Below, piece by piece: positions 33,748-43,366 of a stretch of DNA of 64,000 bases. Numbering within the stretch: the first letter of the stretch is position 1; the number at the start of each line of letters is the position of its first letter. Made by a program: the position numbers and the translations under genes. Below the pieces are notes generated by a model. That model did not search any database, was not told the DNA's origin, and saw nothing but the letters and a program-made list of their open reading frames with translations. The DNA comes from Colwellia chukchiensis (GTDB taxonomy: Bacteria > Pseudomonadota > Gammaproteobacteria > Enterobacterales > Alteromonadaceae): NCBI RefSeq assembly GCF_002104455.1, contig NZ_NBOC01000006.1:122633-186632 (forward strand). The letters run 5' to 3'.

Positions 33748-36036
33748 TTGAAGTTTAGTATTCGTGGTTTATCTTTCTTAACCATCGCACTCAACCTGAT
33801 CCTACCTGCAAGTATTGCACAAGAACAACATGGTCAATTAACACCGTTAGAAATACCGCACGCTAAGTTAGAACTTGAGCTAGATGGCGAGTTAAACGAT
33901 ACAATTTGGCAACACGCACTTGACGTGCCTTTAGAAATTGTCAATAGCCCATGGAATAACAAACCGAGTCCCGTTAAAACCTTAGCAAAAGTTGTGGAGA
34001 ACGGCGATTATCTTTATGTGGCTTTTATCGCCCAAGATCCAAACCCTGAATTGATACAAGGTTTTCTTGGTGATAGAGACACCCGTTGGGGTGATGATTT
34101 AGTTGGCTTTAAACTCGACACCTACAACAATAGGCGACTAAATTACGAATTTTTTGTCAACCCTTATGGCGTGCAACACGACAGTATCGCCAATGAAATG
34201 ACGGGAAATTCAGACTCGGCATGGGATGGAATTTGGGCGTCGGCCGGCAAAGTCACCCGTGACGGCTATCAAGTTGAAATTGCCATTCCGTATCATATTT
34301 TAAATTTTGATGACAACGATGAGGTTAAAACTTGGGCCATAGAGCTAATACGCCTATATCCGCGCGATTCACGCTTGCGTATTTCCCACATTGAACTTGA
34401 TCGTGATGATGCCTGTTGGTTATGTCAAATTCCGGAAATTAAAGGTTTTAAAGCCGCAAAGGCCAGTAAAAACCTCATGCTAACCCCCACTTTAGTGGCT
34501 AGCAAAAGCGAAACTCGTGATATATTTACGCCAGCAGCAGATTGGCAAAGTGAAAATGATTTTGATGCGGGTTTAGACGCGCGCTGGGGCATCAACGCCA
34601 ATACCTTACTCAATATTACGGTAAATCCTGACTTTTCTAACGTAGAGTCTGACGCGGGGCAACTCAGTGTTAACAAAACATTTTCATTATTTTATGATGA
34701 AAAACGGCCGTTTTTTGTTGAAAATTCAGAATACTTTTCCAGTAATTTTGACTTAGTTTATACGCGAAACATCGCTGATCCTGAATATGGCGCTAAGCTA
34801 ACCGGCACATATGGCAATCATAGTTACGGGGCATTCTTGACTAATGATACACAAACCACAATTATTTTACCTGGCAATACTGGCTCGCGTTTAATTTCCC
34901 TCAGCGAAAAAAGTGAATCGGGTGCAATTAAATATCGTTACGATGTAAATGACAACTTATCCTTTGGTGTCATCAATACCCTACGCCAAACCGATAATTA
35001 CCATAATTTTGTTTCCGGTGTAGACTCCAAGTATCGATTGAACGACTCGAATACTATTCAAGCACAAGTGCTATTTGCCGATACCCAAGATGCGGCTAAC
35101 ATGACCATTAGTGGTCAAGAAGAAAGCTTTTCTGATCATGCCTATAAATTAGCCTATCAACATAACTCTGAATACTGGCAGTTAAATGCTGAGCATCAAG
35201 CAATAGGAAAACAGTTTCGAGCAGATTTAGGTTTTATGCCAAGAGCAGATTATCAAAAGAGCAAGGTATTAATAGACCGTTTAATGTATGGTGAGCCAGA
35301 CAGTGCTTGGCAAGAAATGAAGTTTTCGGGGCAGTGGCAAATACTACATAACGAAAATGGCGAGCTATTAGAGCGCTCAATCGCCGGTAGTTTCACCATC
35401 GACGGCCCAATGCTGTCTATGCTAGATGTGATGCTTGTTGGAGCAGATAAAGTTGGCCTGCGCCGTCATGAATTAGACTACAACTTGCCGATTGACAACA
35501 GTATTGACGGAAACACATCTCGTTTTCAAGAAAATCAAGCCATTATTTATGCCACTGCGCAACCTAGTACCCAACTCGCTACAGAACTTGAACTAACACT
35601 AGGTGACAAAATAGATTATGACAATAATCGATTAGGTGATTATATCGCCGTTTATGCCAATGTCAGTTATAACGTCAATAAGCACTTAGAGTTTGAGTTA
35701 TCACACACATATAGCGACTTAGATGCCAATAACGCTAACGTATTTACCGAAAATTTAACCGAACTGCGGGTTTCTTATCAATTTAATATCAACAGTTATT
35801 TAAAGTTTAATGTTGTTTACACTGATATTGACTTTAACTTAGCGAATAACCCAAGCGCGTATTCAGAGCAAGATAATACCTTATCTACACAGTTGATCTA
35901 CGCTTATAAAATTAACCCACAAACAGTGTTTTATTTAGGCTACTCAGATAATAGCTATCAAGATAATCGTTTAAAGAACCTCGAACGCAACCAACGCACC
36001 ATTTATAGCAAAATTAGTTATGCTTGGTTGCCATAA
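33748..36036 (+). CDS. CBM9-like/DUF5916 outer-membrane barrel protein
   Basis: About 762 residues. Signal peptide ending PASIA. Residues 30-230 or so form a CBM9-like beta-sandwich (LELDGELNDTIWQHA, AFIAQDPNPELIQGFLGDRD in part, DTYNNRRLNYEFFVNPYGVQHD). The rest is the DUF5916 region with KTFSLFYDEKRPFFVENSEYF and many beta strands, ending in an aromatic-rich barrel (YSKISYAWLP). Such proteins are thought to sit in the outer membrane; ligand unknown. I chose TTG 33748 because GGAG lies 8 bases upstream and the signal then begins MKFSIRG; a GTG at 33739 is in frame but its ribosome site would be lost. Confidence 0.85.
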   Translation: MKFSIRGLSFLTIALNLILPASIAQEQHGQLTPLEIPHAKLELELDGELNDTIWQHALDVPLEIVNSPWNNKPSPVKTLAKVVENGDYLYVAFIAQDPNPELIQGFLGDRDTRWGDDLVGFKLDTYNNRRLNYEFFVNPYGVQHDSIANEMTGNSDSAWDGIWASAGKVTRDGYQVEIAIPYHILNFDDNDEVKTWAIELIRLYPRDSRLRISHIELDRDDACWLCQIPEIKGFKAAKASKNLMLTPTLVASKSETRDIFTPAADWQSENDFDAGLDARWGINANTLLNITVNPDFSNVESDAGQLSVNKTFSLFYDEKRPFFVENSEYFSSNFDLVYTRNIADPEYGAKLTGTYGNHSYGAFLTNDTQTTIILPGNTGSRLISLSEKSESGAIKYRYDVNDNLSFGVINTLRQTDNYHNFVSGVDSKYRLNDSNTIQAQVLFADTQDAANMTISGQEESFSDHAYKLAYQHNSEYWQLNAEHQAIGKQFRADLGFMPRADYQKSKVLIDRLMYGEPDSAWQEMKFSGQWQILHNENGELLERSIAGSFTIDGPMLSMLDVMLVGADKVGLRRHELDYNLPIDNSIDGNTSRFQENQAIIYATAQPSTQLATELELTLGDKIDYDNNRLGDYIAVYANVSYNVNKHLEFELSHTYSDLDANNANVFTENLTELRVSYQFNINSYLKFNVVYTDIDFNLANNPSAYSEQDNTLSTQLIYAYKINPQTVFYLGYSDNSYQDNRLKNLERNQRTIYSKISYAWLP

Positions 36037-36308
36037 ATTATATAGCGCTTTGCTAGCATTCTAAAACCAAGCGCGGCTGCCGGCTAAGAAATACAAACTT
36101 GTTATCAGCGCTGATACTTAGCCAATTTAGCCGCGCACTCAAAGTCGCTGATATTAACCCGACCTTAAGTTGCACGGTATTTTATCGAGAAATAGCACGC
36201 CTTACATGGCGCCAGCGATTTATGATTACAAAAGCTGGTGCAAGGATGTGCCAACAAGAAAATTTATATGCTAGATAACCACAGGTTTACCACGATAAGA
36301 AGCTGTCG

Positions 36309-37508
36309 TTAGTTGAGGGTATTACGGTCATCAGTAAGGTGCTCGACGCTATTAGCTTTGCTGTCATCGACAACTATGGTGGCCGATATTTTATCATGAA
36401 TTGCCTGTCGGTTCGGATCCCAGTAAATTTGTGCAAAGCCAAGCAAGCCCGTTGCAACTCCCGCGCCGTAGCCGCCATAACGACCAAAACTATCCCACAA
36501 TGACAAACGCGTGCCATCTAATTGCAGCACCCGAATACGACAAAGCTTTTTGCCCGGCGTTTGCCCAAACCAAACCGAGGTAAACATAGTAAAATAAAAG
36601 GCGGCCCAACCAAAGCCGATACCAAGCTCCTCCACTAAGCCTTTAAGCCAAGCAAAGCCCTTGTAAACCGTATTATTAGTGGATTGCTCAGTAGTGGTAA
36701 CGCCTTGTTCTTCAGCGTTTAAGGGCGTTAACGCTGGCTCTGTTTGCTGACTAACACTGCTAGCAGCAGACGCTTTCGTCGGCGCTAACATCTGCAAATT
36801 CAGTTGCTTTAAATGTTGCGATAATGTTTCCTGTTGCGCTGGCGCTATGTGGCTATTTTCTGCAATTTGTTCGAGCAACAGCATAATATATTGCTGAGCT
36901 TCTTCGTTTGATGGCCCCTGTTTAACGTAAATAGTAAGCAGCTCTGCACTTAAACGCTGCCAACATTGATAGCTTAGACATTCGCTTTGGCTAATGGCAA
37001 ACATAGAGGCAAGACTTAAGGTGCCTCTAATAACCTTTTGTTCCTTATTTTGCGCTGCTGATTGTTGCACATTTGCTCGCGGTGTTTGTTGTTGCCCGGC
37101 ATACTCGACTTGACGATTGAAACTATCTAATTTTGCAAACAACAAGGGTAATGTATCAATTAAGACCAGAAAAATAATAATCGCGCCAACACTTGCTAAC
37201 ATTTTATTTTTTAGCCCAGATTTTTTATCTAACTTGGCGGCGCGCTTTTTACTGCTGATGTTAAATAAGGTTATCGCTATCAGTATCGCTAATAGCTCCC
37301 CTGGGGCACCGCTTAAAATCGCTACTAGCAACAAATCTATTAATAACGCCAGCCCACGACGCCACGGCGCCGCAAGTGCAATGCCAAACAAGGATTGATC
37401 TATTTTAAAGGCAAATGGCGTTAATATTTCGCGGGTTTCTTTGGCCGACAGAGGCATAGCGTTCACTGCTGTGGCGGGTTTATTCACTATTTTATCGTCG
37501 CCATCCAT
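36309..37508 (-). CDS. RDD family membrane protein with large insertion
   Basis: 399 residues. The RDD domain is split: WRRGLALLIDLLLVAILSG (about 49-67) and, after more than 200 residues, VWFGQTPGKKLCRIRVLQLDGTRLSLWDSFGRYGG and WDPNRQAIHDKISATIVVDD. Between them lie extra membrane helices (near 70-82 and 105-125), a Gln-rich helical part near 130-250 with four Cys (SECLSYQC among them) and a Ser/Thr-rich linker. Function of RDD proteins is mostly unknown; some are ion antiporters. The insertion is larger than in usual members. Confidence 0.83.
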   Translation of the reverse strand: MDGDDKIVNKPATAVNAMPLSAKETREILTPFAFKIDQSLFGIALAAPWRRGLALLIDLLLVAILSGAPGELLAILIAITLFNISSKKRAAKLDKKSGLKNKMLASVGAIIIFLVLIDTLPLLFAKLDSFNRQVEYAGQQQTPRANVQQSAAQNKEQKVIRGTLSLASMFAISQSECLSYQCWQRLSAELLTIYVKQGPSNEEAQQYIMLLLEQIAENSHIAPAQQETLSQHLKQLNLQMLAPTKASAASSVSQQTEPALTPLNAEEQGVTTTEQSTNNTVYKGFAWLKGLVEELGIGFGWAAFYFTMFTSVWFGQTPGKKLCRIRVLQLDGTRLSLWDSFGRYGGYGAGVATGLLGFAQIYWDPNRQAIHDKISATIVVDDSKANSVEHLTDDRNTLN

Positions 37509-37831
37509 ACCCAGATTATCCTTATATGCGTGATACGCCTTGGTTTCGCTAGCAGTGTTATCGGTCGATGCTAGTATTGAAATAAAGCAAACGGTATCAA
37601 GAGATTAGGTATTGTTCAACCGCTTTATTTAGGCGAAATAACGCACATCAGCTACAGTAATATGTCACTGTTTATTATTTTAATAGCTAATTGTTGGGTA
37701 TCTATTCCTTTTTTGCATATAAGATACCGAAATATCACTTCTTTTTCTGTGATAAAGCGTTACTCTAGCTACAATTGGTATAAATAAGCTAATGGCATAA
37801 TTGTCATTCATGTAAATACAGGATAAAAAAT
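37509..37831. other. Divergent intergenic region, promoters of the RDD gene and cysK
   Basis: 323 bases between divergent genes. The part next to cysK is AT-rich. I see no confident -35/-10 pair or a CysB site I could defend from sequence. Confidence 0.4.
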
Positions 37832-38812
37832 ATGTCTACCATTTTTCAAGATAACTCTACGGCAATTGGTAATACGCCGTTAGTCAAACTAAACCGGGTC
37901 ATCGCTGGCGAAAATGCCGCCAATGTCTATGCCAAAATCGAGGCACGTAATCCAAGCTTTAGCGTCAAATGCCGCATAGGTGCCAATATGATTTGGGATG
38001 CTGAAAAAAAGGGCTTACTTAGCGCAGGCAAATCGATTGTAGAGCCCACCAGTGGTAATACCGGTATTGCCTTAGCTTTTGTTGCTGCCGCGCGTGGTTA
38101 CGACATCACATTAACTATGCCAAATACCATGAGTTTAGAGCGCAGAAAGCTGCTAAAAGCCTTAGGGGCAAAGCTTGTGTTAACTGATGGCGCAAAAGGT
38201 ATGGGTGGCGCTATAGCAAAAGCACAAGAAATAAAAGATGCCGACCCTGACAATATTGTTTTATTAGGCCAGTTTGACAACCCAGCAAACCCTGAAATTC
38301 ATGAACAAACAACAGGTCCAGAAATTTGGCAAGACACTAAAGGTCAGGTTGATTTCTTTGTGGCTGGCGTGGGTACTGGCGGCACAATTACTGGTACTAG
38401 TCGTTACCTTAAAAGCGTTGCCGAGCATAAAATCACCTCGGTTGCGGTTGAGCCCACTGACTCTCCAGTTATTACCCAAGCGATGGCGGGTGAAGAACTA
38501 AAACCCGGTCCACATAAAATTCAAGGTATAGGTGCTGGCTTTATTCCTGGTAATTTAGACCTAAGCCTAGTCGACAGTGTTGAGCAAGTATCAAATGAAG
38601 ATGCTATTGCTATGAGTCATCGCCTGATGAAAGAGGAAGGCATACTTGCGGGTATCTCATCTGGTGCTGCTGTTGTTGCCGCTAAACGCATCGCAGAAAA
38701 CCCAGCAAATGCCGGTAAGCATATTGTGGTTATTCTACCGAGCTCGGCGGAACGTTACCTGTCCAGCGCCTTATTTGCTGACACTTTTAGCGAAGAAGAC
38801 TTAACGCCATAA
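37832..38812 (+). CDS. cysK: CysK, cysteine synthase A (O-acetylserine sulfhydrylase)
   Basis: 326 residues, very close to E. coli CysK in pattern. Lys46 in [10 protein letters not shown] binds [15 protein letters not shown] is the substrate loop; [10 protein letters not shown] binds the PLP phosphate; [19 protein letters not shown] is typical of CysK rather than Cys[12 protein letters not shown] closes. It makes cysteine from O-acetylserine and sulfide. Single gene with its own terminator; the C-terminus FSEEDLTP is complete. Confidence 0.96.
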   Translation: MSTIFQDNSTAIGNTPLVKLNRVIAGENAANVYAKIEARNPSFSVKCRIGANMIWDAEKKGLLSAGKSIVEPTSGNTGIALAFVAAARGYDITLTMPNTMSLERRKLLKALGAKLVLTDGAKGMGGAIAKAQEIKDADPDNIVLLGQFDNPANPEIHEQTTGPEIWQDTKGQVDFFVAGVGTGGTITGTSRYLKSVAEHKITSVAVEPTDSPVITQAMAGEELKPGPHKIQGIGAGFIPGNLDLSLVDSVEQVSNEDAIAMSHRLMKEEGILAGISSGAAVVAAKRIAENPANAGKHIVVILPSSAERYLSSALFADTFSEEDLTP

Positions 38813-38837
38813 AGCTAGCATTAAACGCTGAGATCAT

Positions 38838-38876
38838 AAAAAGGCGTGTCTTATCAAAGACACGCCTTTTGTTTTT
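38838..38876 (+). terminator. Rho-independent terminator of cysK
   Basis: AAAAGGCGTGTCTT (38839-38852) pairs with AAGACACGCCTTTT (38857-38870) around a 4-base loop, followed by GTTTTTG. It lies 26 bases after the cysK stop. Confidence 0.92.
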
Positions 38877-38954
38877 GAAAACATTAGATTTAACGATGAG
38901 ATATAAGGTAGTATGAGCTTAAATCAAACCTTATTTTAACGATATTATTATCTT

Positions 38955-39389
38955 ATGAAGTTTTTTAAATTTTTTAGCCTGTGTTTCGTTGTTTTATTAG
39001 TGGCGTGTGGCGAAAAAAACACTGATAAAATCAGCGATGTTGACAATCCAGAACTTGTGGCGATTGCGTTTTTTAATGCTTTATATAATGAAAAGAACAT
39101 AAAAAAAGCGGCTTCGGTTTGCAGCCCACAATTATCTCGGATCATATTGCATTACCAGTCCACCAATGCAGTAGCACGTCATTTATTTAACATGTCCTTT
39201 GACACCGTAGAGGTTAAGCCTGATAGCAGTGGCGTCAAAGTCAGAGAACAATTTAAAAACTCGGCCGTGATCACGGTATTTTTTAATGGTCAATATCATG
39301 GTGAACCTCATAAAGACGTGAAACGCTTGTCGCTCATTCAACTCGATAATAAATGGGTTATTGATAAAATTTTAAAAGATCCGTTTTAG
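38955..39389 (+). CDS. Hypothetical lipoprotein
   Basis: 144 residues. The signal ends VVLLVACGEK, lipid Cys near 19. The mature part (PELVAIAFFNALYNEKNIKKAASVC, then a beta-rich end with VIDKILKDPF) resembles the alpha+beta cone fold of DUF4878-like lipoproteins (NTF2-like), but I cannot name the family with confidence. Single gene, followed by a bidirectional terminator shared with ggt. Confidence 0.78.
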   Translation: MKFFKFFSLCFVVLLVACGEKNTDKISDVDNPELVAIAFFNALYNEKNIKKAASVCSPQLSRIILHYQSTNAVARHLFNMSFDTVEVKPDSSGVKVREQFKNSAVITVFFNGQYHGEPHKDVKRLSLIQLDNKWVIDKILKDPF

Positions 39390-39485
39390 GCCGTTAGCGT
39401 ATTTTGAAAAACATTTAGCTCAGGAAAATTACGCAAAGTTTTTCAAGTTTATTTACGACTTTTATCATGGTCAACAATATGATCA

Positions 39486-39514
39486 AAAACGGCGTCATAA
39501 TGACGCCATTTTCT
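39486..39514 (+). terminator. Bidirectional terminator between the lipoprotein gene and ggt
   Basis: GGCGTCA (39491-39497) and TGACGCC (39501-39507) form a tight stem. A-rich sequence precedes and T-rich sequence follows, so it can stop both convergent transcripts. Confidence 0.78.
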
Positions 39515-39551
39515 TAAACCGATCTTAAGTTTATCTTAGTTTTTCATCATA

Positions 39552-41309
39552 TTAAAAGCCAACAGCAACTCCCTCTCGCCGCGGATCTGCTGCGCCTTTT
39601 AACTCGCCATTATCTACCTCTATGGCTTGAATGCCACTATTTAAATCTCGCACCACAACCTGATGACCTTTAGCGATAAGTTCTGGCGCTAACGCCACGA
39701 TATTGGTGCCTTTTTCTAGGGTGGTTACTTTATTGCGGTTGGTAATTCGTGGCTGATTTATTGCGGTTTGAACATCAAGTTGCCAATCTAAAATCGCGAT
39801 CATGGTTTGAGCTACATAATTGATAATACGGCTTCCACCTGGTGAGCCAATCACGAGTTTCAATGTATTGTCGGCATTGAAAACTATCATTGGTGCCATC
39901 GAGCTTCTCGGCCGTTTACCCGCTTCAACTCGGTTAGCAACCCAAAGCCCATTTTGCTTCGGTGCTAATGAAAAGTCGGTAAGTTGATTGTTAAGAATAA
40001 AACCTTCCACCATCACAGCCGAGCCAAACGCCATTTCAACACTCGTGGTCATGGAAACAGCATTACCGTTCTGATCGACAATCGATATATGGCTAGTTGA
40101 GGGCAGCTCATAAGCATTATCATCGGCCTGCGTCGGCGCAGCTAAAGGTTTACCTGCCAACGCCAGTCCCATATCTTTATCTCGATTTATTAAACGGGCC
40201 CGTTCAGCCAAATAAGGTTTTGCGATCAAGCCTTGCGTTGGTACAGCAACAAAATTATCATCAGCAATATAACGCTGGCGATCGGCAAACGCTAAACGTG
40301 AGCTTTGGGTAAACAAGTGCACAAATTCTGCATCGCTAATTGATAACTCTGCAAGATTAAAGCCCTCAAGCTGTGCCAATATTTGAATTACCGCAACGCC
40401 ACCAGAGCTAGGAGGCGCCATACCGCAAACTTTATATTGTCGATACGGGCTACATAACGCTGGCCGTTCAATGGCCGAATAATTTTTCATATCAGTGAGT
40501 GATAAGCGCCCTGGTGCAATCATGGCATTTTGCACCGCCGCGACAATTTTTTTCGCTAACCAGCCTTGATAAAATGGTGCAACCCCCTCTTTTGCCAAGC
40601 TACGATAGACCCTAGCTAATGATGGATTTTTTAAAACTTGACCAGCTTTTATCACTCGACCTTCAGGAAAAAAATAATCTTTTATGGTAGGTAATTTCGT
40701 AATACCTGGGTTAAATGCCATCGTCACTAGCTTCTCTAATCGTGGCGAGACAACAAAGCCGTCTTCTGCAAGCTTAATAGCGTCTTGAAATAGCTCTGAC
40801 CATGGCAGTTGACCATGTTGGTCATGCGCTTTTTTGAGGCTAGCTAATACGCCTGGTACGCCAACGGCACGGCCACCAACCACAGCGTCAATCCAAGCAA
40901 TCGCCTGACCATTTTTTGTTAAGAACATATCTGAGCTAGCTGCCGCCGGCGCAGTTTCTCGGCCATCATAACTGGTGAGTTGTTGTTGTTTTTCAGACCA
41001 GTGCAACATAAAGGCACCACCACCAATACCTGAAGATTGCGGTTCAACTAAGGTTAGCACTAATTGCACTGCAATGGCGGCATCGACGGCACTACCACCT
41101 TGCTTAAGAATATTAAGACCTGCTGCACTAGCGTAAGGGTTGGCGGTTGCCACCATCGCATGTTTAGCACTGACCATTTCTTTGGCATGCACGCCGGTGG
41201 CCGCTTCTGGCTCTCGGTCTTGACGCTTTTGCTCTGGTTGGGCATTAAGTAAAAAACTCGTACTGATCACCAGCACGGATAAAAACGTTTTTAAGACAGG
41301 GTTTGACAT
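39552..41309 (-). CDS. ggt: Gamma-glutamyltransferase
   Basis: 585 residues, normal GGT precursor length. Signal near 1-23. Blocks: GGSAVDAAIAVQLVLTLVEPQ with SSGIGGGAFML, the YDGRETAP substrate region, and PSTSHISIVD where Thr405 is the predicted autocleavage site and nucleophile (T391 in E. coli). NNQLTDFS and GKRPRSSMAP with GSPGGSRI complete the small subunit. It cleaves or transfers gamma-glutamyl from glutathione in the periplasm. Its stop faces the bidirectional terminator at 39486. Confidence 0.95.
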   Translation of the reverse strand: MSNPVLKTFLSVLVISTSFLLNAQPEQKRQDREPEAATGVHAKEMVSAKHAMVATANPYASAAGLNILKQGGSAVDAAIAVQLVLTLVEPQSSGIGGGAFMLHWSEKQQQLTSYDGRETAPAAASSDMFLTKNGQAIAWIDAVVGGRAVGVPGVLASLKKAHDQHGQLPWSELFQDAIKLAEDGFVVSPRLEKLVTMAFNPGITKLPTIKDYFFPEGRVIKAGQVLKNPSLARVYRSLAKEGVAPFYQGWLAKKIVAAVQNAMIAPGRLSLTDMKNYSAIERPALCSPYRQYKVCGMAPPSSGGVAVIQILAQLEGFNLAELSISDAEFVHLFTQSSRLAFADRQRYIADDNFVAVPTQGLIAKPYLAERARLINRDKDMGLALAGKPLAAPTQADDNAYELPSTSHISIVDQNGNAVSMTTSVEMAFGSAVMVEGFILNNQLTDFSLAPKQNGLWVANRVEAGKRPRSSMAPMIVFNADNTLKLVIGSPGGSRIINYVAQTMIAILDWQLDVQTAINQPRITNRNKVTTLEKGTNIVALAPELIAKGHQVVVRDLNSGIQAIEVDNGELKGAADPRREGVAVGF

Positions 41310-41342
41310 GATAATCCTTAAAATAATTGTCTTAACATTATG

Positions 41343-41975
41343 CTATGACTTTGCGGCCACTGAAAAATTTTGCTGAAAGTCATTAAACTTAACAAATTTA
41401 TTCAGCAAAGGTTGGTATTTTTCTGGCTGATTTTCTATGCTTGCTAAGGCATGGCAGCAAGCTTCTAATGAAGAAAGTGCATTGTTTTTTTTAGTTTTCC
41501 TAATTTGATAAAGGCTATTAATACCCAGCGGCAGCATTATATGTTTAATTCGCTGCAACGACGAGTTTAGCTTGTACATGCGATAAGCTTTTTTCCAAGT
41601 ACCATCGAGAATAATAATACAATCAAGATCATTAAGTTTCGCGCTATTACTCTTGGCTGTTGCACGGTTGGCTTGCTCTTGCTCTGTTGGCAAACTTAGC
41701 GTTACGGCTTGCTCACTTGGATACAATAGGGCAATTTTATTACCATAGCGCGTTATCGCATCCCGCAGCGCTTGGTGCTGATTAAAGTCTTCTCCAACAA
41801 TAACTTGGCATTTAGCTAGTGACTGTTGTAATAAAGCGACCGTGCCCTTCGCTTGCTTAACTTCACTTGGATGTTGCAGAATTAACACTTGTGTGTGATT
41901 ATTTACTTGGATAGCAAACGCGCAAATACAAGCTATTTCAGGACGCTGACATCGCTGACATAAGACTCTAGGCAT
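41343..41975 (-). CDS. tapT: DTW-domain tRNA-uridine aminocarboxypropyltransferase (TapT-like)
   Basis: 210 residues. Cys cluster CQRCQRPEIACIC at the start, QHPSEVKQAKGT, and DGTWKKAYRMY, the DTW motif of the family. E. coli TapT (YfiP) puts the acp3 group on U47 of tRNA using SAM. I prefer the ATG at 41975 since family members begin just before the Cys cluster; TTG at 42032 and GTG at 42029 are alternative starts with 18-19 more residues. The domain seems intact; a helical insertion (SLPTEQEQANRATAKSNS) is variable. Confidence 0.88.
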   Translation of the reverse strand: MPRVLCQRCQRPEIACICAFAIQVNNHTQVLILQHPSEVKQAKGTVALLQQSLAKCQVIVGEDFNQHQALRDAITRYGNKIALLYPSEQAVTLSLPTEQEQANRATAKSNSAKLNDLDCIIILDGTWKKAYRMYKLNSSLQRIKHIMLPLGINSLYQIRKTKKNNALSSLEACCHALASIENQPEKYQPLLNKFVKFNDFQQNFSVAAKS

Positions 41976-42203
41976 AGTGGTTATTTGAGATAAATTTTCA
42001 TGGCCGTTAAGTTTACGAGATTTTATCACCAAGTTTAAGCGCTTAATGAAATTTGCACTTTAGGAGAGTGCCGGTTCGGAGACAAACACATATTTATAAG
42101 CAGTAATACGCGAGACTATCCACTATAAAGTAGTTAAATAAAAGGACGTTAAGGGTTTTATTTTCAGGAAGATACTCATACTTTAACGAGGAAAGGAGGC
42201 GCT

Positions 42204-43223
42204 ATGTATAATGTTTATCAACACCAATCCGTTGTCGATGCCGATACCACTTTAAATACCATTTTAAACGTTATTAATGAAGGCGTATGGGACTGGGATG
42301 GTTGTCGTCAGAAAGTCACTCGAAGTCCTGGTTGGTACCGTATGTTAGGGTATGACGTCGGCGCATTTAGGGAAGATGTTTTTACTTGGGAAAATGTTAT
42401 TCATCCTGAAGATTACGCGCGAGTAATGCATCAATTTGAAGCTTATATCACCGGAAAAATTAATATTTATGAGGTTGAATATCGTTGTAAAAAGTCTGAC
42501 GGTAGTTACTTATGGATTATTGATCGCGGCATAATCGCCGCAAGAAACCCTGACGGCACTGTCGCCCGCATGATTGGCGCTCATCAAGATGTGCATCAGA
42601 AAATTGTTGCACAAAATGAATTGATTAAAAAAAACAAATTGCTCACTGAGGGTAATTTATCACTCGAGCAGCTTGTCGAGCAGAAAACACAAGAGTTAGC
42701 TAAAAAAAATAAGCTCTTAGAACAAAAACTCATTGAAATTGAATCAATCTCTAATATTGATCCATTAACACAAATCGCAAACCGTAAATTTTTCGAGTGT
42801 GAATTAGAAAAAGAAATAATTCGTGCTAATCGTTACCATCACCCGTTAACCTTGGTGATGTTTGACTTAGATAATTTTAAAGATATTAATGATATCCATG
42901 GTCACAAAGTTGGTGATGCCATATTGTGTAGGGTGTGTGAGCTTGTCACTTGCAATATTCGCGACGTAGACTTATTTGCGCGCTGGGGGGGGGATGAGTT
43001 TGTCATTATTTTTCCAGAATTAACAAAAACGCAAGCACATCAAACCAGTGAAAAGTTACGTCAACTTATTAGCCAGCATCAAACTTCAATGACCAGCGCC
43101 ATTACTTGTAGCTTTGGCGTAGCACAATATCGAGAAGGTGATTCTATCAATACATTATTTCAACGAGTTGATAGGCTACTTTATCACTCTAAACAAAAAG
43201 GTCGGAATCAAGTATATTCTTAA
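42204..43223 (+). CDS. PAS-GGDEF diguanylate cyclase
   Basis: 339 residues. A PAS domain of PAS_3 type (about 20-135, with GVWDWDG and NVIHPEDYARV, and the PAC part RMIGAHQDVHQK), a coiled coil at about 138-182, and a GGDEF domain at 183-339. The active site reads GGDEF at 262-266, and RDVD at 253-256 forms a proper I-site five residues before it, so product inhibition is likely. It makes cyclic-di-GMP from GTP in response to a PAS signal; there is no membrane anchor. AAGGAGG lies just before the ATG, so translation should be strong. A nine-G run codes part of the active site. Confidence 0.95.
   Translation: MYNVYQHQSVVDADTTLNTILNVINEGVWDWDGCRQKVTRSPGWYRMLGYDVGAFREDVFTWENVIHPEDYARVMHQFEAYITGKINIYEVEYRCKKSDGSYLWIIDRGIIAARNPDGTVARMIGAHQDVHQKIVAQNELIKKNKLLTEGNLSLEQLVEQKTQELAKKNKLLEQKLIEIESISNIDPLTQIANRKFFECELEKEIIRANRYHHPLTLVMFDLDNFKDINDIHGHKVGDAILCRVCELVTCNIRDVDLFARWGGDEFVIIFPELTKTQAHQTSEKLRQLISQHQTSMTSAITCSFGVAQYREGDSINTLFQRVDRLLYHSKQKGRNQVYS
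42985..42993 (+). repeat. Nine-G homopolymer inside the GGDEF motif codons
   Basis: The codons for Trp-Gly-Gly-Asp read TGGGGGGGGGAT, a run of nine G. A single slip would frameshift the cyclase within its active site and remove its C-terminal quarter. Confidence 0.85.
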
Positions 43224-43366
43224 ACCACTCAGCTGCTAACATGTATAACCATATGCCACTAAAAAGCGTATCAATGTAAGTAAAGCTTGTTAAACTCTTG
43301 TTTATATTACCTTAAAGGCCTGTTACAGTGCGCTTTAGTATCCACTATCGCACGGTAGAGTTTGTA

